Assembly (NCBI RefSeq): GCF_052118625.1
Contig: NZ_JBQKGW010000015.1
Span: forward strand, 1-64,000
Direction of reading: 5' to 3'
Origin: Porcincola sp945869225
GTDB taxonomy: Bacteria > Bacillota > Clostridia > Lachnospirales > Lachnospiraceae
DNA length: 64,000 nt
A program made the translations under genes and the position numbers. Shown here in pieces: positions 1 to 8,644 of this stretch; position 1 is the first letter of the stretch; each line of letters opens with the position of its first letter. The notes under the pieces were generated by a model. That model was not told the DNA's origin. It was given only the letters and a program-made list of their open reading frames with translations, and did not search any database.

Positions 1-77
1 ACACCGATCTCTTCTGCCAGTAGCCGTTCAATGATCTTTACTTTTTCTATCGGATCAATTTTGCTTTTCCTAGACAT
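1..77 (-). CDS. Transposase N-terminal fragment (IS3/IS150-like), cut by window edge
   Basis: Reading leftward from an ATG at 77 gives 25 whole codons beginning MSRKSKIDPIEKVKIIERLL before the window ends. The basic start followed by an amphipathic helix resembles the helix-turn-helix that opens IS3/IS150-type transposases. That family assignment comes from memory of the pattern and not from a full-length match. The ATG lies 8 bases after a GGGGG run that is part of a 14-bp inverted repeat (83-126). The rest of the gene is outside the window, so intactness cannot be judged. Confidence 0.5.
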   Translation of the reverse strand, partial: MSRKSKIDPIEKVKIIERLLAEEIG

Positions 78-82
78 AGAAA

Positions 83-126
83 TACCCCCAAGTAGGTTTT
101 ATATTTCATTGTCCTACTTGGGGGTA
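83..126. repeat. 14-bp perfect inverted repeat next to transposase start
   Basis: TACCCCCAAGTAGG at 83-96 is the exact reverse complement of CCTACTTGGGGGTA at 113-126, with a 16-base spacer. On the leftward transcript the second arm holds the only Shine-Dalgarno-like G run before the transposase ATG (77). The hairpin would therefore hide the start site in any transcript entering from outside, a protective arrangement known for several insertion sequences. It may also mark the element end; no target duplication is visible. Confidence 0.6.
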
Positions 127-170
127 GCATATCAAAATAGACAAAGAATATCGAATGGAGGGTGTTTTGT

Positions 171-1535
171 ATGAAAAAATTGACAAGCAGGGTCATCTGG
201 CTGTTTGCAGTCGGACAGCTTGGCTGGAGTATTCTTTCTGCACTGGTGACGAACTGGATCATCACGTTCTATGAGCCGGATACGGAGATGCTGAAGGCAG
301 GACAGACGCTGTTTCTGCCGCAGGGACGCGTGATTCTGGGTATGTTTACAATTCTGGGCGGGATCTATGCGCTGGGTCGTGTGTTCGACGCAGTCACGGA
401 CCCCTGGATTGCGAATCGATCGGACAGGAGCCGGAACCCGAAGGGAAGACGGCTCCCATTTATGAGAAGAGCGGCGCTGCCGCTGGCTGTGGTGACGGTT
501 CTGGTGTACTGCGCGCCGGTAAATGGACAGAGCCCGGTCAATGGTGTCTGGGTGCTTGTCATGATGCTGCTTTTTTATCTGTTCATGACGCTGTACTGTA
601 CGCCTTATAACGCGCTGATTGCGGAGCTGCCGAAGAACCAGGAGGAGCTGACGAGACTGTCAACCGCGATCTCCTTCACCTTTATCTTCGGAAGCGCACT
701 TGGCTATGCTTGCCCGTTCATCTGGGGCGCACTCACACCGGCGCTTGGAAGAGTCCTTGCGATTCGCGTGACGTTCACTGTGCTGGCTGTCATCGCGCTT
801 GTCTGCCTGCTGGTGCCGACCTTCACCATCCGGGAGCAGGACTATGTGGAAATCAAGCCGGTGAGCGGCAATGCATTCCAGTCTCTTGCAAAGACATTCA
901 AGAACAGAGATTTCCGCGTATTTGTCGGATCGGACGTGTGCTACTGGGTGGCGGTCACGATGTTCCAGTCCGGCCTGAATTTCTTTGTCACCTCGCTGAT
1001 GAAGCTCCCGGAGACGATGAACACGGTGCTTTATATCGGGATGACGCTGATTTCCGTCGCTCTATATATGGTTGTGGGAAAACTGTCCCGAAAGATCACG
1101 AAGAAGAAAATGATCGTCTGGGCGTTCATCGAGTTTTCAGCTGTCTATCTCATCACCGCAGTTTCAACCGGGCAGACTGGAACGAACAAGGGGATGGTTT
1201 TCGGCGTTCTGGTCATGGTCATCGCGGCGCCGTCGATGGCGATCCTCGGGATCCTTCCGCAGACAGTCGTGGCGGACATCGCCCGCAGCGATGAGATCAC
1301 GACGGGAGAGAACCACGACGGCATGTTCTTCGCGGCGCGGACCTTTGCAATGAAGATGGGACAGAGCCTGGCAGCGCTTCTGTTTACAAGCTTTGCGACA
1401 ATCGGAAGAAGCGCAGGGACAGGCTACCGGATCGCAGCCGTGTCCTCGACAGTCCTTTGTCTGCTGGCGGCTGTCCTGATGAGCCGCTATGATGAAAAGA
1501 AAGTGATGGCGGAGCTGCAGAAGGCAGAGCAGTGA
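171..1535 (+). CDS. GPH-family (glycoside-pentoside-hexuronide) cation symporter, MFS
   Basis: A 454-residue polytopic membrane protein predicted to import a glycoside, pentoside or hexuronide with a cation. About twelve hydrophobic segments are visible. The family hallmark loop lies after TM2, where DAVTDPWIANRSDRSR is followed by a GRRLPF stretch, close to the D-x-x-DP-x-x-G-x-x-SDR-x-R consensus of MelB/GusB/XylP relatives. I chose the ATG at 171 because GGAGGG at 157-162 is well spaced from it; a GTG at 162 overlaps that site. The substrate cannot be read from sequence. The gene stands alone between the transposase fragment and a glycosyltransferase, with no glycosidase beside it. Confidence 0.85.
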   Translation: MKKLTSRVIWLFAVGQLGWSILSALVTNWIITFYEPDTEMLKAGQTLFLPQGRVILGMFTILGGIYALGRVFDAVTDPWIANRSDRSRNPKGRRLPFMRRAALPLAVVTVLVYCAPVNGQSPVNGVWVLVMMLLFYLFMTLYCTPYNALIAELPKNQEELTRLSTAISFTFIFGSALGYACPFIWGALTPALGRVLAIRVTFTVLAVIALVCLLVPTFTIREQDYVEIKPVSGNAFQSLAKTFKNRDFRVFVGSDVCYWVAVTMFQSGLNFFVTSLMKLPETMNTVLYIGMTLISVALYMVVGKLSRKITKKKMIVWAFIEFSAVYLITAVSTGQTGTNKGMVFGVLVMVIAAPSMAILGILPQTVVADIARSDEITTGENHDGMFFAARTFAMKMGQSLAALLFTSFATIGRSAGTGYRIAAVSSTVLCLLAAVLMSRYDEKKVMAELQKAEQ

Positions 1536-1661
1536 GAGCGGGCTTTCCCCATCAGGCGGCTTTGCCGGCTGAACGTTTACAAAGATACCCTTCGTCTGAT
1601 ATGATGGCGTTGATGTGAATCCCACGAAGAACGTCAGGTATGCAGGAAGGAGGTGCAGGAC

Positions 1662-2867
1662 ATGGCGTACAGATGTGTAATTGTGATTCCTGCATACAAT
1701 CCGCCTGCTTCTTTTTCAGGATATATTCCTGAGCTGAAAAAGGCGGGCTTTCAGGACATCATCGTGGTCAATGACGGAAGCCGCACGGACAAGCTTCCGG
1801 TGTTCTATAAGGTGGAGCGTGCAGGTGCGCTTGTCCTGACGCATGAGGAAAACAAGGGGATCGGCGCGTCTCTGCGGACAGCGATGACATACTATCAGGA
1901 GCATTTCGGCGGGAAGACGGATGGGATCATCACGCTGAACTCCGACAGGCTGACACCGGTGGCGGATGTCCAGAAGATGGCGGAGGCCCTTCATAATGAA
2001 CAGGAGATGGGCTCGTATGCGATTGTCGTGGGCTCCAGGGACTTCGGAAGTCACCTGGTGACTGACTATGACTATCGCATGAATGTGCTCATGAAGCTGA
2101 TCTACCATATGCTGATGGGGGTGCGGCTGGCGGATCCCATGTCCGGGATCTTCGGCATCCCGGATCTGAGGGTGCAGCACTGTCTGGATGTTCCGTCGGA
2201 GCGGTATTCGTATGAGACTGCGATGCTGATGTCCTTTGAAAAAATCGGCTTCCTTCAGCTACCGGTTCACTATGTTTCCTTTGAAAAGGGGTATGAGAAG
2301 GCACGGCGTCCGGGCGACACGTTTGGAATCATCCTGACGGTGGTCAAAAAGTTCATTCTTTATTCGATTACGTCGCTGATGGCGTCGATTGTCGATATCA
2401 TCATGTTCGGAATTTTCACCGGCGTGACGTTCCGGGGACAGATGTTCGCGATCCTGTATGCAACAGTGTGCGCGAGGCTGATTTCGGCATCGGTGAACTA
2501 CCTGCTGACAAAGCACTTTGTCTTTCATTTCAAGTCGGACAAGGCCCAGCAGTCGGCCAAAAGCGCCGGGGAGTTCATGGCGCTGTCAGCCGTCCAGTGT
2601 CTGCTGAGCGCCCTGATCGTCAGTGTGCTGAAGGGTGTCCTCGGCGGGTCTGCGGTCGGCTTCAAGGTGATCACGGATGTCGTGCTGTTCTTCCTGAGCT
2701 ATAAGATTCAGCACAAGTACATCTTCAAGGATGACAAGAAATGTGAAGGGAAAGACGAGGAACTTCTGAAGGCTGAGAAGGAGAAGGCACAGCGGCTTGA
2801 AGCCGAGAGACAAAAGGATGAGACAGAGAAGGAGATGCAGCAGCATCAGACGCAGCATGAAGGCTGA
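1662..2867 (+). CDS. GT2 glycosyltransferase fused to a GtrA-like membrane domain
   Basis: Two modules in 401 residues. Residues about 4-220 form a GT-A glycosyltransferase family 2 domain (VIVIPAYNPP, VVNDGS, GIGASLRTA). Residues about 225-355 form a four-helix GtrA-type membrane domain ending in a YLLTKHFVF-like segment. Such fusions usually move a sugar onto or across the membrane on a polyprenyl carrier, for cell-wall or surface polymers. The usual acidic metal motif (DAD/DSD) reads NSD here, so the first Asp is replaced. The C-terminus is a charged Lys/Glu tail of about 45 residues. The start ATG at 1662 follows GGAAGGAGG at 1645-1653. The donor sugar is unknown. Confidence 0.82.
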   Translation: MAYRCVIVIPAYNPPASFSGYIPELKKAGFQDIIVVNDGSRTDKLPVFYKVERAGALVLTHEENKGIGASLRTAMTYYQEHFGGKTDGIITLNSDRLTPVADVQKMAEALHNEQEMGSYAIVVGSRDFGSHLVTDYDYRMNVLMKLIYHMLMGVRLADPMSGIFGIPDLRVQHCLDVPSERYSYETAMLMSFEKIGFLQLPVHYVSFEKGYEKARRPGDTFGIILTVVKKFILYSITSLMASIVDIIMFGIFTGVTFRGQMFAILYATVCARLISASVNYLLTKHFVFHFKSDKAQQSAKSAGEFMALSAVQCLLSALIVSVLKGVLGGSAVGFKVITDVVLFFLSYKIQHKYIFKDDKKCEGKDEELLKAEKEKAQRLEAERQKDETEKEMQQHQTQHEG

Positions 2868-2938
2868 GAGAGCCGGGGAGAAACAGGTTGCGGGGATAAG
2901 TTTTCTAATTGAGGATCATTGAGAAAAAGGAGAAAAAG

Positions 2939-3511
2939 ATGGGCGTAATAGAATCACTGCAGAAAAGAAGAACATATTATCAGATTCACAAAAATCTCCC
3001 GGTCAGCGAGGAGAAGGTTGCCGAAACCGTTCAGGAGGCTGTGAAGCTTGTGCCGGATGCCTTCAACATGAAGAGTCAGAGAGTGATTGTCGCGCTTGGA
3101 GAAAAGCAGAACCAGCTCTGGGATGCGATCTATGATGCTTTCGGCGGGAAAGTGTCCAGAGAGAAGATCGATGGTTTCCGGGCAGGCGCCGGAACCGTGC
3201 TGTACTTCACGGATGAATCGGTTGTGAAGGCACTTCAGGAGAAGTTTCCGCTGTATGCGCCGAACTTCCCGGTCTGGGCTCAGCAGTCCAACGGAATGCT
3301 TCAGATTTCGATCTGGTCCGCGCTTCGCGAACTTGGAATCGGGGCGAATCTTCAGCATTACAATCCGGTGATTGATGAGGCTGTACGAAAGCTGTTCGAT
3401 GTACCGGAAGACTGGAAACTCATCGCGCAGATGCCGTTCGGCGGCATCGTGGAAGAGCCGGGGAAAAAGGATGATGAGGAGATCAGCAGGAGAGTCCGTA
3501 TTGCAAGATAA
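2939..3511 (+). CDS. Nitroreductase-family flavoprotein (Frm2/Hbn1-like)
   Basis: A 190-residue protein with the compact nitroreductase fold: N-terminal IESLQKRRTYY, a central GTVLYFTDESV strand, and the C-terminal SIWSALRELGIGANLQHYN segment used by the FMN site and dimer interface. It resembles the small fungal/bacterial Frm2-Hbn1 subgroup, which are NAD(P)H-dependent, FMN-containing oxidoreductases. The physiological substrate is not evident. AAGGAG lies at 2928-2933 ahead of the ATG at 2939, which rules out the in-frame TTG at 2909. The gene is monocistronic, ending at a strong terminator (3564-3606). Confidence 0.83.
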   Translation: MGVIESLQKRRTYYQIHKNLPVSEEKVAETVQEAVKLVPDAFNMKSQRVIVALGEKQNQLWDAIYDAFGGKVSREKIDGFRAGAGTVLYFTDESVVKALQEKFPLYAPNFPVWAQQSNGMLQISIWSALRELGIGANLQHYNPVIDEAVRKLFDVPEDWKLIAQMPFGGIVEEPGKKDDEEISRRVRIAR

Positions 3512-3563
3512 GCAGGCGGAGGGATGAACGCCGGCCTTGTGCCGGATAACAGAGCAGAAAGCA

Positions 3564-3606
3564 GGAGGGAGTTTTCGGTGAAAAACCGGAGACTCCCTCC
3601 TTTTTT
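3564..3606 (+). terminator. Rho-independent terminator after the nitroreductase gene
   Basis: GGAGGGAG (3564-3571) pairs with CTCCCTCC (3593-3600), with further pairing of TTCGGT against ACCGGA inside, followed by six T residues. Confidence 0.9.
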
Positions 3607-3621
3607 GAAGGCAACCGATCA

Positions 3622-3640
3622 TCATCGGGTGCGGAGCACG
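3622..3640 (+). repeat. Intergenic hairpin repeat, copy A
   Basis: TCATCGGGTGCGGAGCACG. The core GTGC-GGA-GCAC is a 4-bp stem with a 3-base loop. The same 19-bp core, with one or two changes, recurs at 33241-33259 and 39374-39392, each time just downstream of a terminator. It resembles a low-copy REP-like element; its function is unknown. Confidence 0.65.
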
Positions 3641-3919
3641 TTTCCGGAACAGGACAGGTACCGTGAGGCAGGAACGTCTGTCCGGGTCGGGAAAGCCGTC
3701 TTTCTGCCGCAGGTACCGAGGAAGCGACAATTCGCCTGCCATACCGGGAAAAAGAATTTGCCCGGTGAAGGAAAGGCCTGCATATTCGGGAAAGATTGCG
3801 GCTGTCTGTGCAAAACCGAAAAATCGGCGATGTGCATATATGGGCAGAAAATATTTGTGCAACATACACATATATCCGAACGAAACAATAATAAATAATA
3901 AAAAATGCGATAAAACCAA
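3641..3919. other. Gene-free stretch between terminator and opp promoter
   Basis: I see no credible gene here. Open frames on both strands lack ribosome sites and recognisable products. The right half becomes A/T-rich towards the opp promoter at 3920. Near-palindromic ATATATG/CATATAT words lie at about 3834-3875 and could be regulator contacts, but nothing firm can be said. Confidence 0.5.
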
Positions 3920-3948
3920 TTGAAAACAATAAGAATATGCCCTATAAT
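3920..3948 (+). promoter_or_regulatory. Sigma-A-type promoter of the opp operon
   Basis: TTGAAA at 3920-3925, a 17-base spacer, and a perfect TATAAT at 3943-3948. It lies 66 bases upstream of the oppA start. Confidence 0.82.
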
Positions 3949-4014
3949 ACGCTCAAATCAACTGCAGAAGATTGGTACCCATCGTTTCACCGCTAATACA
4001 AGCAGGAGGGACAT

Positions 4015-5613
4015 ATGAACAAAAGAGTCTTGGCAGGTATCTTGTCGATGGTGATGGCTTCAGGGATGAGCGCGGTTCCGGCGCTGGCTGATGATGCAGG
4101 GCAGGAACTGGATGTCGCGGTCAACGCGGAGGTCAAAACACTGGTTCCGTGGGCAGCTTCCGAGAGCCAGGCTTTCCTTGTGATGAACCAGGCACAGGAG
4201 GGACTGTTCCGGATGGATGCCGACAATGTTCCGCAGCCGGCACTTTGTGACAAGTACGAGCTTTCGGATGACAAGCTGACCTACACGTTCCATCTGAGAG
4301 ATGGCATCAAGTGGAGCAACGGAGAGCCGATCACGGCGCAGGACTTCGTCTACGCCTGGATGAAGCAGATGAGCGCGGACGCAACCAACGGATACAGCTT
4401 TCTGATGACGGACTACATCGTCGGCGGTCAGGAATACAATGAAGGAAGCGGTTCAGAGGACAAGGTGGAGGTCAAGGCGGTCGATGACAAGACCCTTCAG
4501 GTCAAGCTGAAGAACCCGACACCGTATTTCCTCGGGCTCACCACGATGTCCATGTTCTTCCCGGTCAACCAGAAGTTCTGCGAAGCACAGGGAGATCAGT
4601 TCGATGTGACACCGGACAACATGCTGTTCTCGGGACCTTACAAGATTACAGAGTATGACCCGGCAGTCGGTGCGACATTTGTCAAGAATGATCAGTACTG
4701 GGATGCAGAGAACGTCGCCATCGAGAATGCGAAGGTTCGTGTCATGAAGGACTCCGCAGCAGCCCTGAATGCTTACAAGGCAGGCGAGCTCTCCCAGGTC
4801 GAGATCACCGGAACGGATGTTGCGGCGAACAAGGACAACCCGGAATTCTCACAGCTGACCGATTTCAGAACCAACTATCTGCAGTTCAACCTGACCGATC
4901 CGGTTATGAGCAACGTGGATATGCGCAAGGCAATCTCCCTTGCGATCGACCGTAAGACGCTTGTCGACAGCATCCTTGCGGACGGCTCCGCAGCCGGAAC
5001 CGGACTGATTGCAGATGGAATGGCAGGTGATGGGACCAAGACCTTCAGAGAGCTGAACGGCGATGTCTCCCCGTATGACCCGGAAAAGGCGAAGGAGTGC
5101 TATGACAAGGCGGTCAAGGAGCTCGGTTCCGATGCTCCGAAGGAAGTCACGCTCCTGATCGGCGATGACAGTGTCATGAAGACCGTTGCAACCTTCATCC
5201 AGAGCCAGCTGGAGCAGAACCTCGGCCTGAGCGTCAAGATCGACACCAAGACGATGCAGGGACGCGGCGAGCAGATGGATGCGAACAATTACCAGTTCGG
5301 CTTCACGGCATGGGGTGCCGACTATGACGACGCGATGACGTACCTGGATCTGTGGACAAACGGTACACCTTATCGTGGAAACTACAAGAACGACGACTAC
5401 AACAAACTGATCGCAGATGCGAAGTCTCAGACGGATGACAAGGCGAGACTGCAGGATATGCTCGATGCCGAGAAGCTTCTCGTTGAGACAGACGCGGTGG
5501 TGGCTCCGATCTATCACAGAGGACATGCGGTTCTGACCAAGTCCAACCTGAAGGATCTGGTCAGCCATCCGATCGGTGTGCCGATGGAATTCAAGTACGC
5601 GCACTTTGAGTGA
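4015..5613 (+). CDS. oppA: Oligopeptide-type ABC transporter substrate-binding protein
   Basis: A 532-residue family-5 solute-binding protein that would capture peptides or other ligands outside the membrane for the OppBCDF machinery encoded next. The signal peptide has a basic MNKR start, a hydrophobic core, and a likely cut after PALA (residue 25). There is no lipobox cysteine, unusual for a Gram-positive binding protein that must stay at the surface, so it may be retained by charge or by the permease. Family motifs seen are the SNGEPITAQDFVYAWM block and the late AWGADYDDAMTYLDLWT segment. GGAGGG precedes the ATG. Because a fucosidase follows in the same operon, the ligand could be a glycopeptide or oligosaccharide. 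Confidence 0.9.
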   Translation: MNKRVLAGILSMVMASGMSAVPALADDAGQELDVAVNAEVKTLVPWAASESQAFLVMNQAQEGLFRMDADNVPQPALCDKYELSDDKLTYTFHLRDGIKWSNGEPITAQDFVYAWMKQMSADATNGYSFLMTDYIVGGQEYNEGSGSEDKVEVKAVDDKTLQVKLKNPTPYFLGLTTMSMFFPVNQKFCEAQGDQFDVTPDNMLFSGPYKITEYDPAVGATFVKNDQYWDAENVAIENAKVRVMKDSAAALNAYKAGELSQVEITGTDVAANKDNPEFSQLTDFRTNYLQFNLTDPVMSNVDMRKAISLAIDRKTLVDSILADGSAAGTGLIADGMAGDGTKTFRELNGDVSPYDPEKAKECYDKAVKELGSDAPKEVTLLIGDDSVMKTVATFIQSQLEQNLGLSVKIDTKTMQGRGEQMDANNYQFGFTAWGADYDDAMTYLDLWTNGTPYRGNYKNDDYNKLIADAKSQTDDKARLQDMLDAEKLLVETDAVVAPIYHRGHAVLTKSNLKDLVSHPIGVPMEFKYAHFE

Positions 5614-5729
5614 CGCGGCGGCTGCATAACGCAGAGTCCCGGCTTCGGGATATGAATGTTTACCGGATTCAACATCGCCCGGCGGCTTGCCTCGACGGGA
5701 CATCATGATAGGGCGATGCTGATCAATTG

Positions 5730-5755
5730 GGCTGCATGGGAATCAACATGCAGCC
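5730..5755 (+). promoter_or_regulatory. Hairpin in the oppA-oppB spacer
   Basis: GGCTGCATG (5730-5738) and CATGCAGCC (5747-5755) form a perfect 9-bp stem with an 8-base loop and no T run. A second small stem, TCCCG/CGGGA, lies at 5637-5650. In the 179-bp gap these could stabilise or partly terminate the mRNA so that more binding protein than permease is made. Confidence 0.45.
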
Positions 5756-5792
5756 TGATTTATATCAGAATCATGTGGAAGGAAGGCGGCTC

Positions 5793-6731
5793 ATGGCTCG
5801 CTACATTGTTAAAAGACTGATCTATATTGTGGTCACGCTCTGGGTGATCACGACCTGCACATTCTTCCTGATGAAGAAGCTGCCCGGGACACCATTTGAC
5901 CCGGAACGGTTCGCCTCCATGCCGCAGGCGCAGCAGGAGAAGGTACTGGAGATGTACGGGCTGAACGACCCGGTTCCGGTCCAGTACGTGAAATATCTCG
6001 GAAATATGCTGCGCGGTGACCTCGGGACATCCTTTACCTATGTCAACCAGCCGGTCACCGGCATCATCACATCCAGACTCGGACCTTCCTTCCTCATCGG
6101 TGCGCAGGCGGTCCTGATCGGACTGGCCATCGGGCTGATTCTCGGAATCCTGGCGGCCTGGCACCACAACAGCGGAATTGACGCTTTGACGATGATCATC
6201 GCGGTGCTGGGAGTCTCTGTCCCGAACTTTGTCATGGCGGCGCTTCTTCAGTACTTTATCGGACTGAAGTGGGGAATCCTGCCGATCGGATTCTGGACAA
6301 ACTGGAAGTGTTCGATCCTTCCGACGATCGCGCTCTCCTTCAGCGCCACTGCGATGGTCGCCCGGTTCATGCGGACGGAGATGCTGGATGTCCTCAATCA
6401 GGACTATATCGTGACGGCCAAGGCGAAGGGCCTCAGCCAGATGCGGATCCTGATGTTTCATGCGATCCGGAATTCCATCATTCCAGTCGTCACCATCCTC
6501 GGACCAATCGTCATCAATCTGATGACAGGCTCTCTTGCAGTGGAGAGTGTATACAGCATCCCGGGAATCGGCAGCCTGTTCGTCGACTGTATCAAGGGCA
6601 ATGATTATCCTGTGATCATGGGTATCACGGTATTCTACGCTTCCTTCTATATGCTGGTGATCCTGCTCGTCGACATCATCTATTCGCTGATCGACCCGCG
6701 TATCCGGCTTTCAAAGGAACAGGAGGACTGA
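5793..6731 (+). CDS. oppB: Oligopeptide ABC transporter permease, OppB type
   Basis: A 312-residue inner-membrane permease forming half of the translocation pore. It opens with the typical OppB start (MARYIVKRLIYIVVTLWVIT), has six hydrophobic segments, and carries the EAA-loop region before TM5 (DYIVTAKAKGLSQ). The C-terminus IYSLIDPRIRL is the usual DPR ending. The ATG at 5793 follows GGAAGG. An upstream in-frame start would add a hydrophilic leader with no ribosome site. oppC starts one base past its stop. Confidence 0.9.
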   Translation: MARYIVKRLIYIVVTLWVITTCTFFLMKKLPGTPFDPERFASMPQAQQEKVLEMYGLNDPVPVQYVKYLGNMLRGDLGTSFTYVNQPVTGIITSRLGPSFLIGAQAVLIGLAIGLILGILAAWHHNSGIDALTMIIAVLGVSVPNFVMAALLQYFIGLKWGILPIGFWTNWKCSILPTIALSFSATAMVARFMRTEMLDVLNQDYIVTAKAKGLSQMRILMFHAIRNSIIPVVTILGPIVINLMTGSLAVESVYSIPGIGSLFVDCIKGNDYPVIMGITVFYASFYMLVILLVDIIYSLIDPRIRLSKEQED

Positions 6732-6732
6732 G

Positions 6733-7656
6733 ATGACAAACGAATGTGTGAAAGACTCCATGTTCCGGAAAGTGAAGGTGGATGAAGCAGAGAGGGAGCA
6801 TCTTGACGCCCCAATGACGTCGGTGCTGGCGGATGCCTGGTACAGACTCAGGCAGAACAAGGCAGCTGTTGCGGCACTGTTTATTCTGGCAGCGATTATT
6901 CTCCTGGCGATTTTCGCGCCGGTTTTCTCACGCTATTCCTTTAAGGAACCGGATTACAATGCAATCTTTGCGCTTCCGGATAAAGCCCACATCTTCGGGA
7001 CGGACCAGTTCGGCCGGGATCTCTGGGTGAGGTGCTGGATGGGCTGCAGAATCTCCCTGATGATTGCGGTGGTCGCGGCACTGGTCGATATCTTCATCGG
7101 TGTGACATACGGCGCCGTCTCCGCTCTGTTCGGCGGACGCGTAGATGCCATTATGCAGCGAATCATCGAAGTCCTTGTCGGAATTCCAAGCCTGATCATT
7201 GTGATCCTGTTCCTGATGGCATTTCCGGCCGGCGTCGGGACGATCATCGCGGCGCTCTCCATCACCGGATGGGTCAACATGGCGCGCCTGGTCCGGGCGG
7301 AGATCCTGAAGCTCAAGAATCAGGAATTCGTTCTGGCCTCCAGGGTACTTGGGACAAGCAGCAGAGGGATCATCCTGCACGATCTGGTGCCGAACGCGGT
7401 CAGCGTGATCGTCATCAACGTCATGTTTACCATCCCGAGCGCAATCTTCACGGAAGCCTTCCTGAGCTTCATCGGGATCGGCCTTGCGGAGCCGCAGGCA
7501 TCCCTCGGTGTTCTGATCAACAATGGCTACCAGGTCCTTCAGAACTATCCGCATGTGATGATCTTCCCGGCCATCATCATTATATTGATCATGGTGTGCT
7601 TCAGTATCCTCGGAGATGGTCTCAGGGATGCCCTGGATCCGCAGATGAGCAGGTGA
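6733..7656 (+). CDS. oppC: Oligopeptide ABC transporter permease, OppC type
   Basis: A 307-residue second permease subunit. The cytoplasmic N-terminus of about 45 residues leads into TM1 (AAVAALFILAAIILLAIFAPV), then the OppC signature IFGTDQFGRDLWVRCWMG and the EAA motif near FVLASRVLGTS. It ends in GDGLRDALDPQM. AGGAGG at the end of oppB serves as its ribosome site, so the two are translationally linked. Confidence 0.9.
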   Translation: MTNECVKDSMFRKVKVDEAEREHLDAPMTSVLADAWYRLRQNKAAVAALFILAAIILLAIFAPVFSRYSFKEPDYNAIFALPDKAHIFGTDQFGRDLWVRCWMGCRISLMIAVVAALVDIFIGVTYGAVSALFGGRVDAIMQRIIEVLVGIPSLIIVILFLMAFPAGVGTIIAALSITGWVNMARLVRAEILKLKNQEFVLASRVLGTSSRGIILHDLVPNAVSVIVINVMFTIPSAIFTEAFLSFIGIGLAEPQASLGVLINNGYQVLQNYPHVMIFPAIIIILIMVCFSILGDGLRDALDPQMSR

Positions 7657-7661
7657 ATCAG

Positions 7662-8642
7662 ATGGAAAATGTACTCGAAGTGAAAAATCTCGTTGTGGAT
7701 ATCCGGACGCAGAAGGGCATCATCCATGCGGTCCGGGGTGTCTCCTTCAGCCTCAGACAGGGGGAGACCCTCGCGGTTGTAGGGGAATCCGGCTGCGGAA
7801 AGTCCATGACGATGAAGGCAGTGATGCAGATCCTGCCGAAGAATGCAAAGATCACAGACGGTCAGGTGCTGTTTCATGGGAAAGACCTGAGCAAGTATTC
7901 GGACAGACGCATGGAGAAACTGCGCGGTTCCGATATCTCGATGATCTTTCAGGATCCGATGACCTCTCTGAACCCGACAATGAAAATCGGAAAACAGATT
8001 GAGGAGGTTCTGAAGCTTCACCGCAAAGAGATGACGCCGGACGAGCGCAGGAAGCGTGTCGTGGAGCTGCTTGACCTGGTCGGGATCTCCAACCCTGAGA
8101 CCCGGTACGGGCAGTATCCACATCAGCTTTCGGGCGGACAGCGTCAGAGGGTTGACATCGCGATGGCACTTGCCTGCGATCCGGATGTGCTGATCGCGGA
8201 TGAACCCACGACAGCGCTCGACGTGACCATCCAGGCCCAGATCCTCGATCTGATGCGGGAGCTTCAGAAAAAGGTCCGGACCTCGATCATCATCATCACA
8301 CACAATCTGGGCGTTGTGGCGAACATCGCGGACAGAGTGGCTGTCATGTATGGTGGAAAGATTGTCGAGACGGGAGATGTCCGGGATATCTTTTATTCAC
8401 CGGCACACGAATACACGAAGGCACTTCTCGATTCGATTCCGGGAGCCGGGGACAAGGAGCGGCTTCATCCGATCCCGGGAACCCCGCCCGGACTCATGAA
8501 GCCGCCGGCCGGCTGTCCATTTGCGGCAAGATGCCGCGAGACGATGGAGGTCTGTGAGAAGTTCATGCCGGATTTCTATGACCAGGGAGCAGCACACAAG
8601 GCAGCATGCTGGATGCTTGACCCCAGAGCGAAGGAGGCGTAA
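7662..8642 (+). CDS. oppD: Oligopeptide ABC transporter ATPase, OppD type
   Basis: A 326-residue cytoplasmic ATPase. Walker A reads GESGCGKSM, the signature LSGGQRQRV, Walker B VLIADEPTTALD, followed by the H-loop THN. The C-terminal oligopeptide/dipeptide extension has PGTPPGLMKPPAGCPFAARC, whose Cys residues in this family can hold an Fe-S cluster. The start is ATG 7662, five bases after the oppC stop; the frame stays open much further upstream inside oppC, but that part is only an overlap shadow. Confidence 0.92.
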   Translation: MENVLEVKNLVVDIRTQKGIIHAVRGVSFSLRQGETLAVVGESGCGKSMTMKAVMQILPKNAKITDGQVLFHGKDLSKYSDRRMEKLRGSDISMIFQDPMTSLNPTMKIGKQIEEVLKLHRKEMTPDERRKRVVELLDLVGISNPETRYGQYPHQLSGGQRQRVDIAMALACDPDVLIADEPTTALDVTIQAQILDLMRELQKKVRTSIIIITHNLGVVANIADRVAVMYGGKIVETGDVRDIFYSPAHEYTKALLDSIPGAGDKERLHPIPGTPPGLMKPPAGCPFAARCRETMEVCEKFMPDFYDQGAAHKAACWMLDPRAKEA

Positions 8643-8644
8643 GC

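Noticed and set aside
2954..3919. Long minus-strand open frame (321 codons) opposite the nitroreductase gene
   Set aside because: It runs antisense through a well-supported gene and its terminator, has no ribosome site, and its translation resembles no protein family.
7032..7661. Upstream extension of the oppD frame by 210 codons
   Set aside because: It lies wholly inside oppC in another frame; the conserved OppD start is at 7662 next to the oppC stop.
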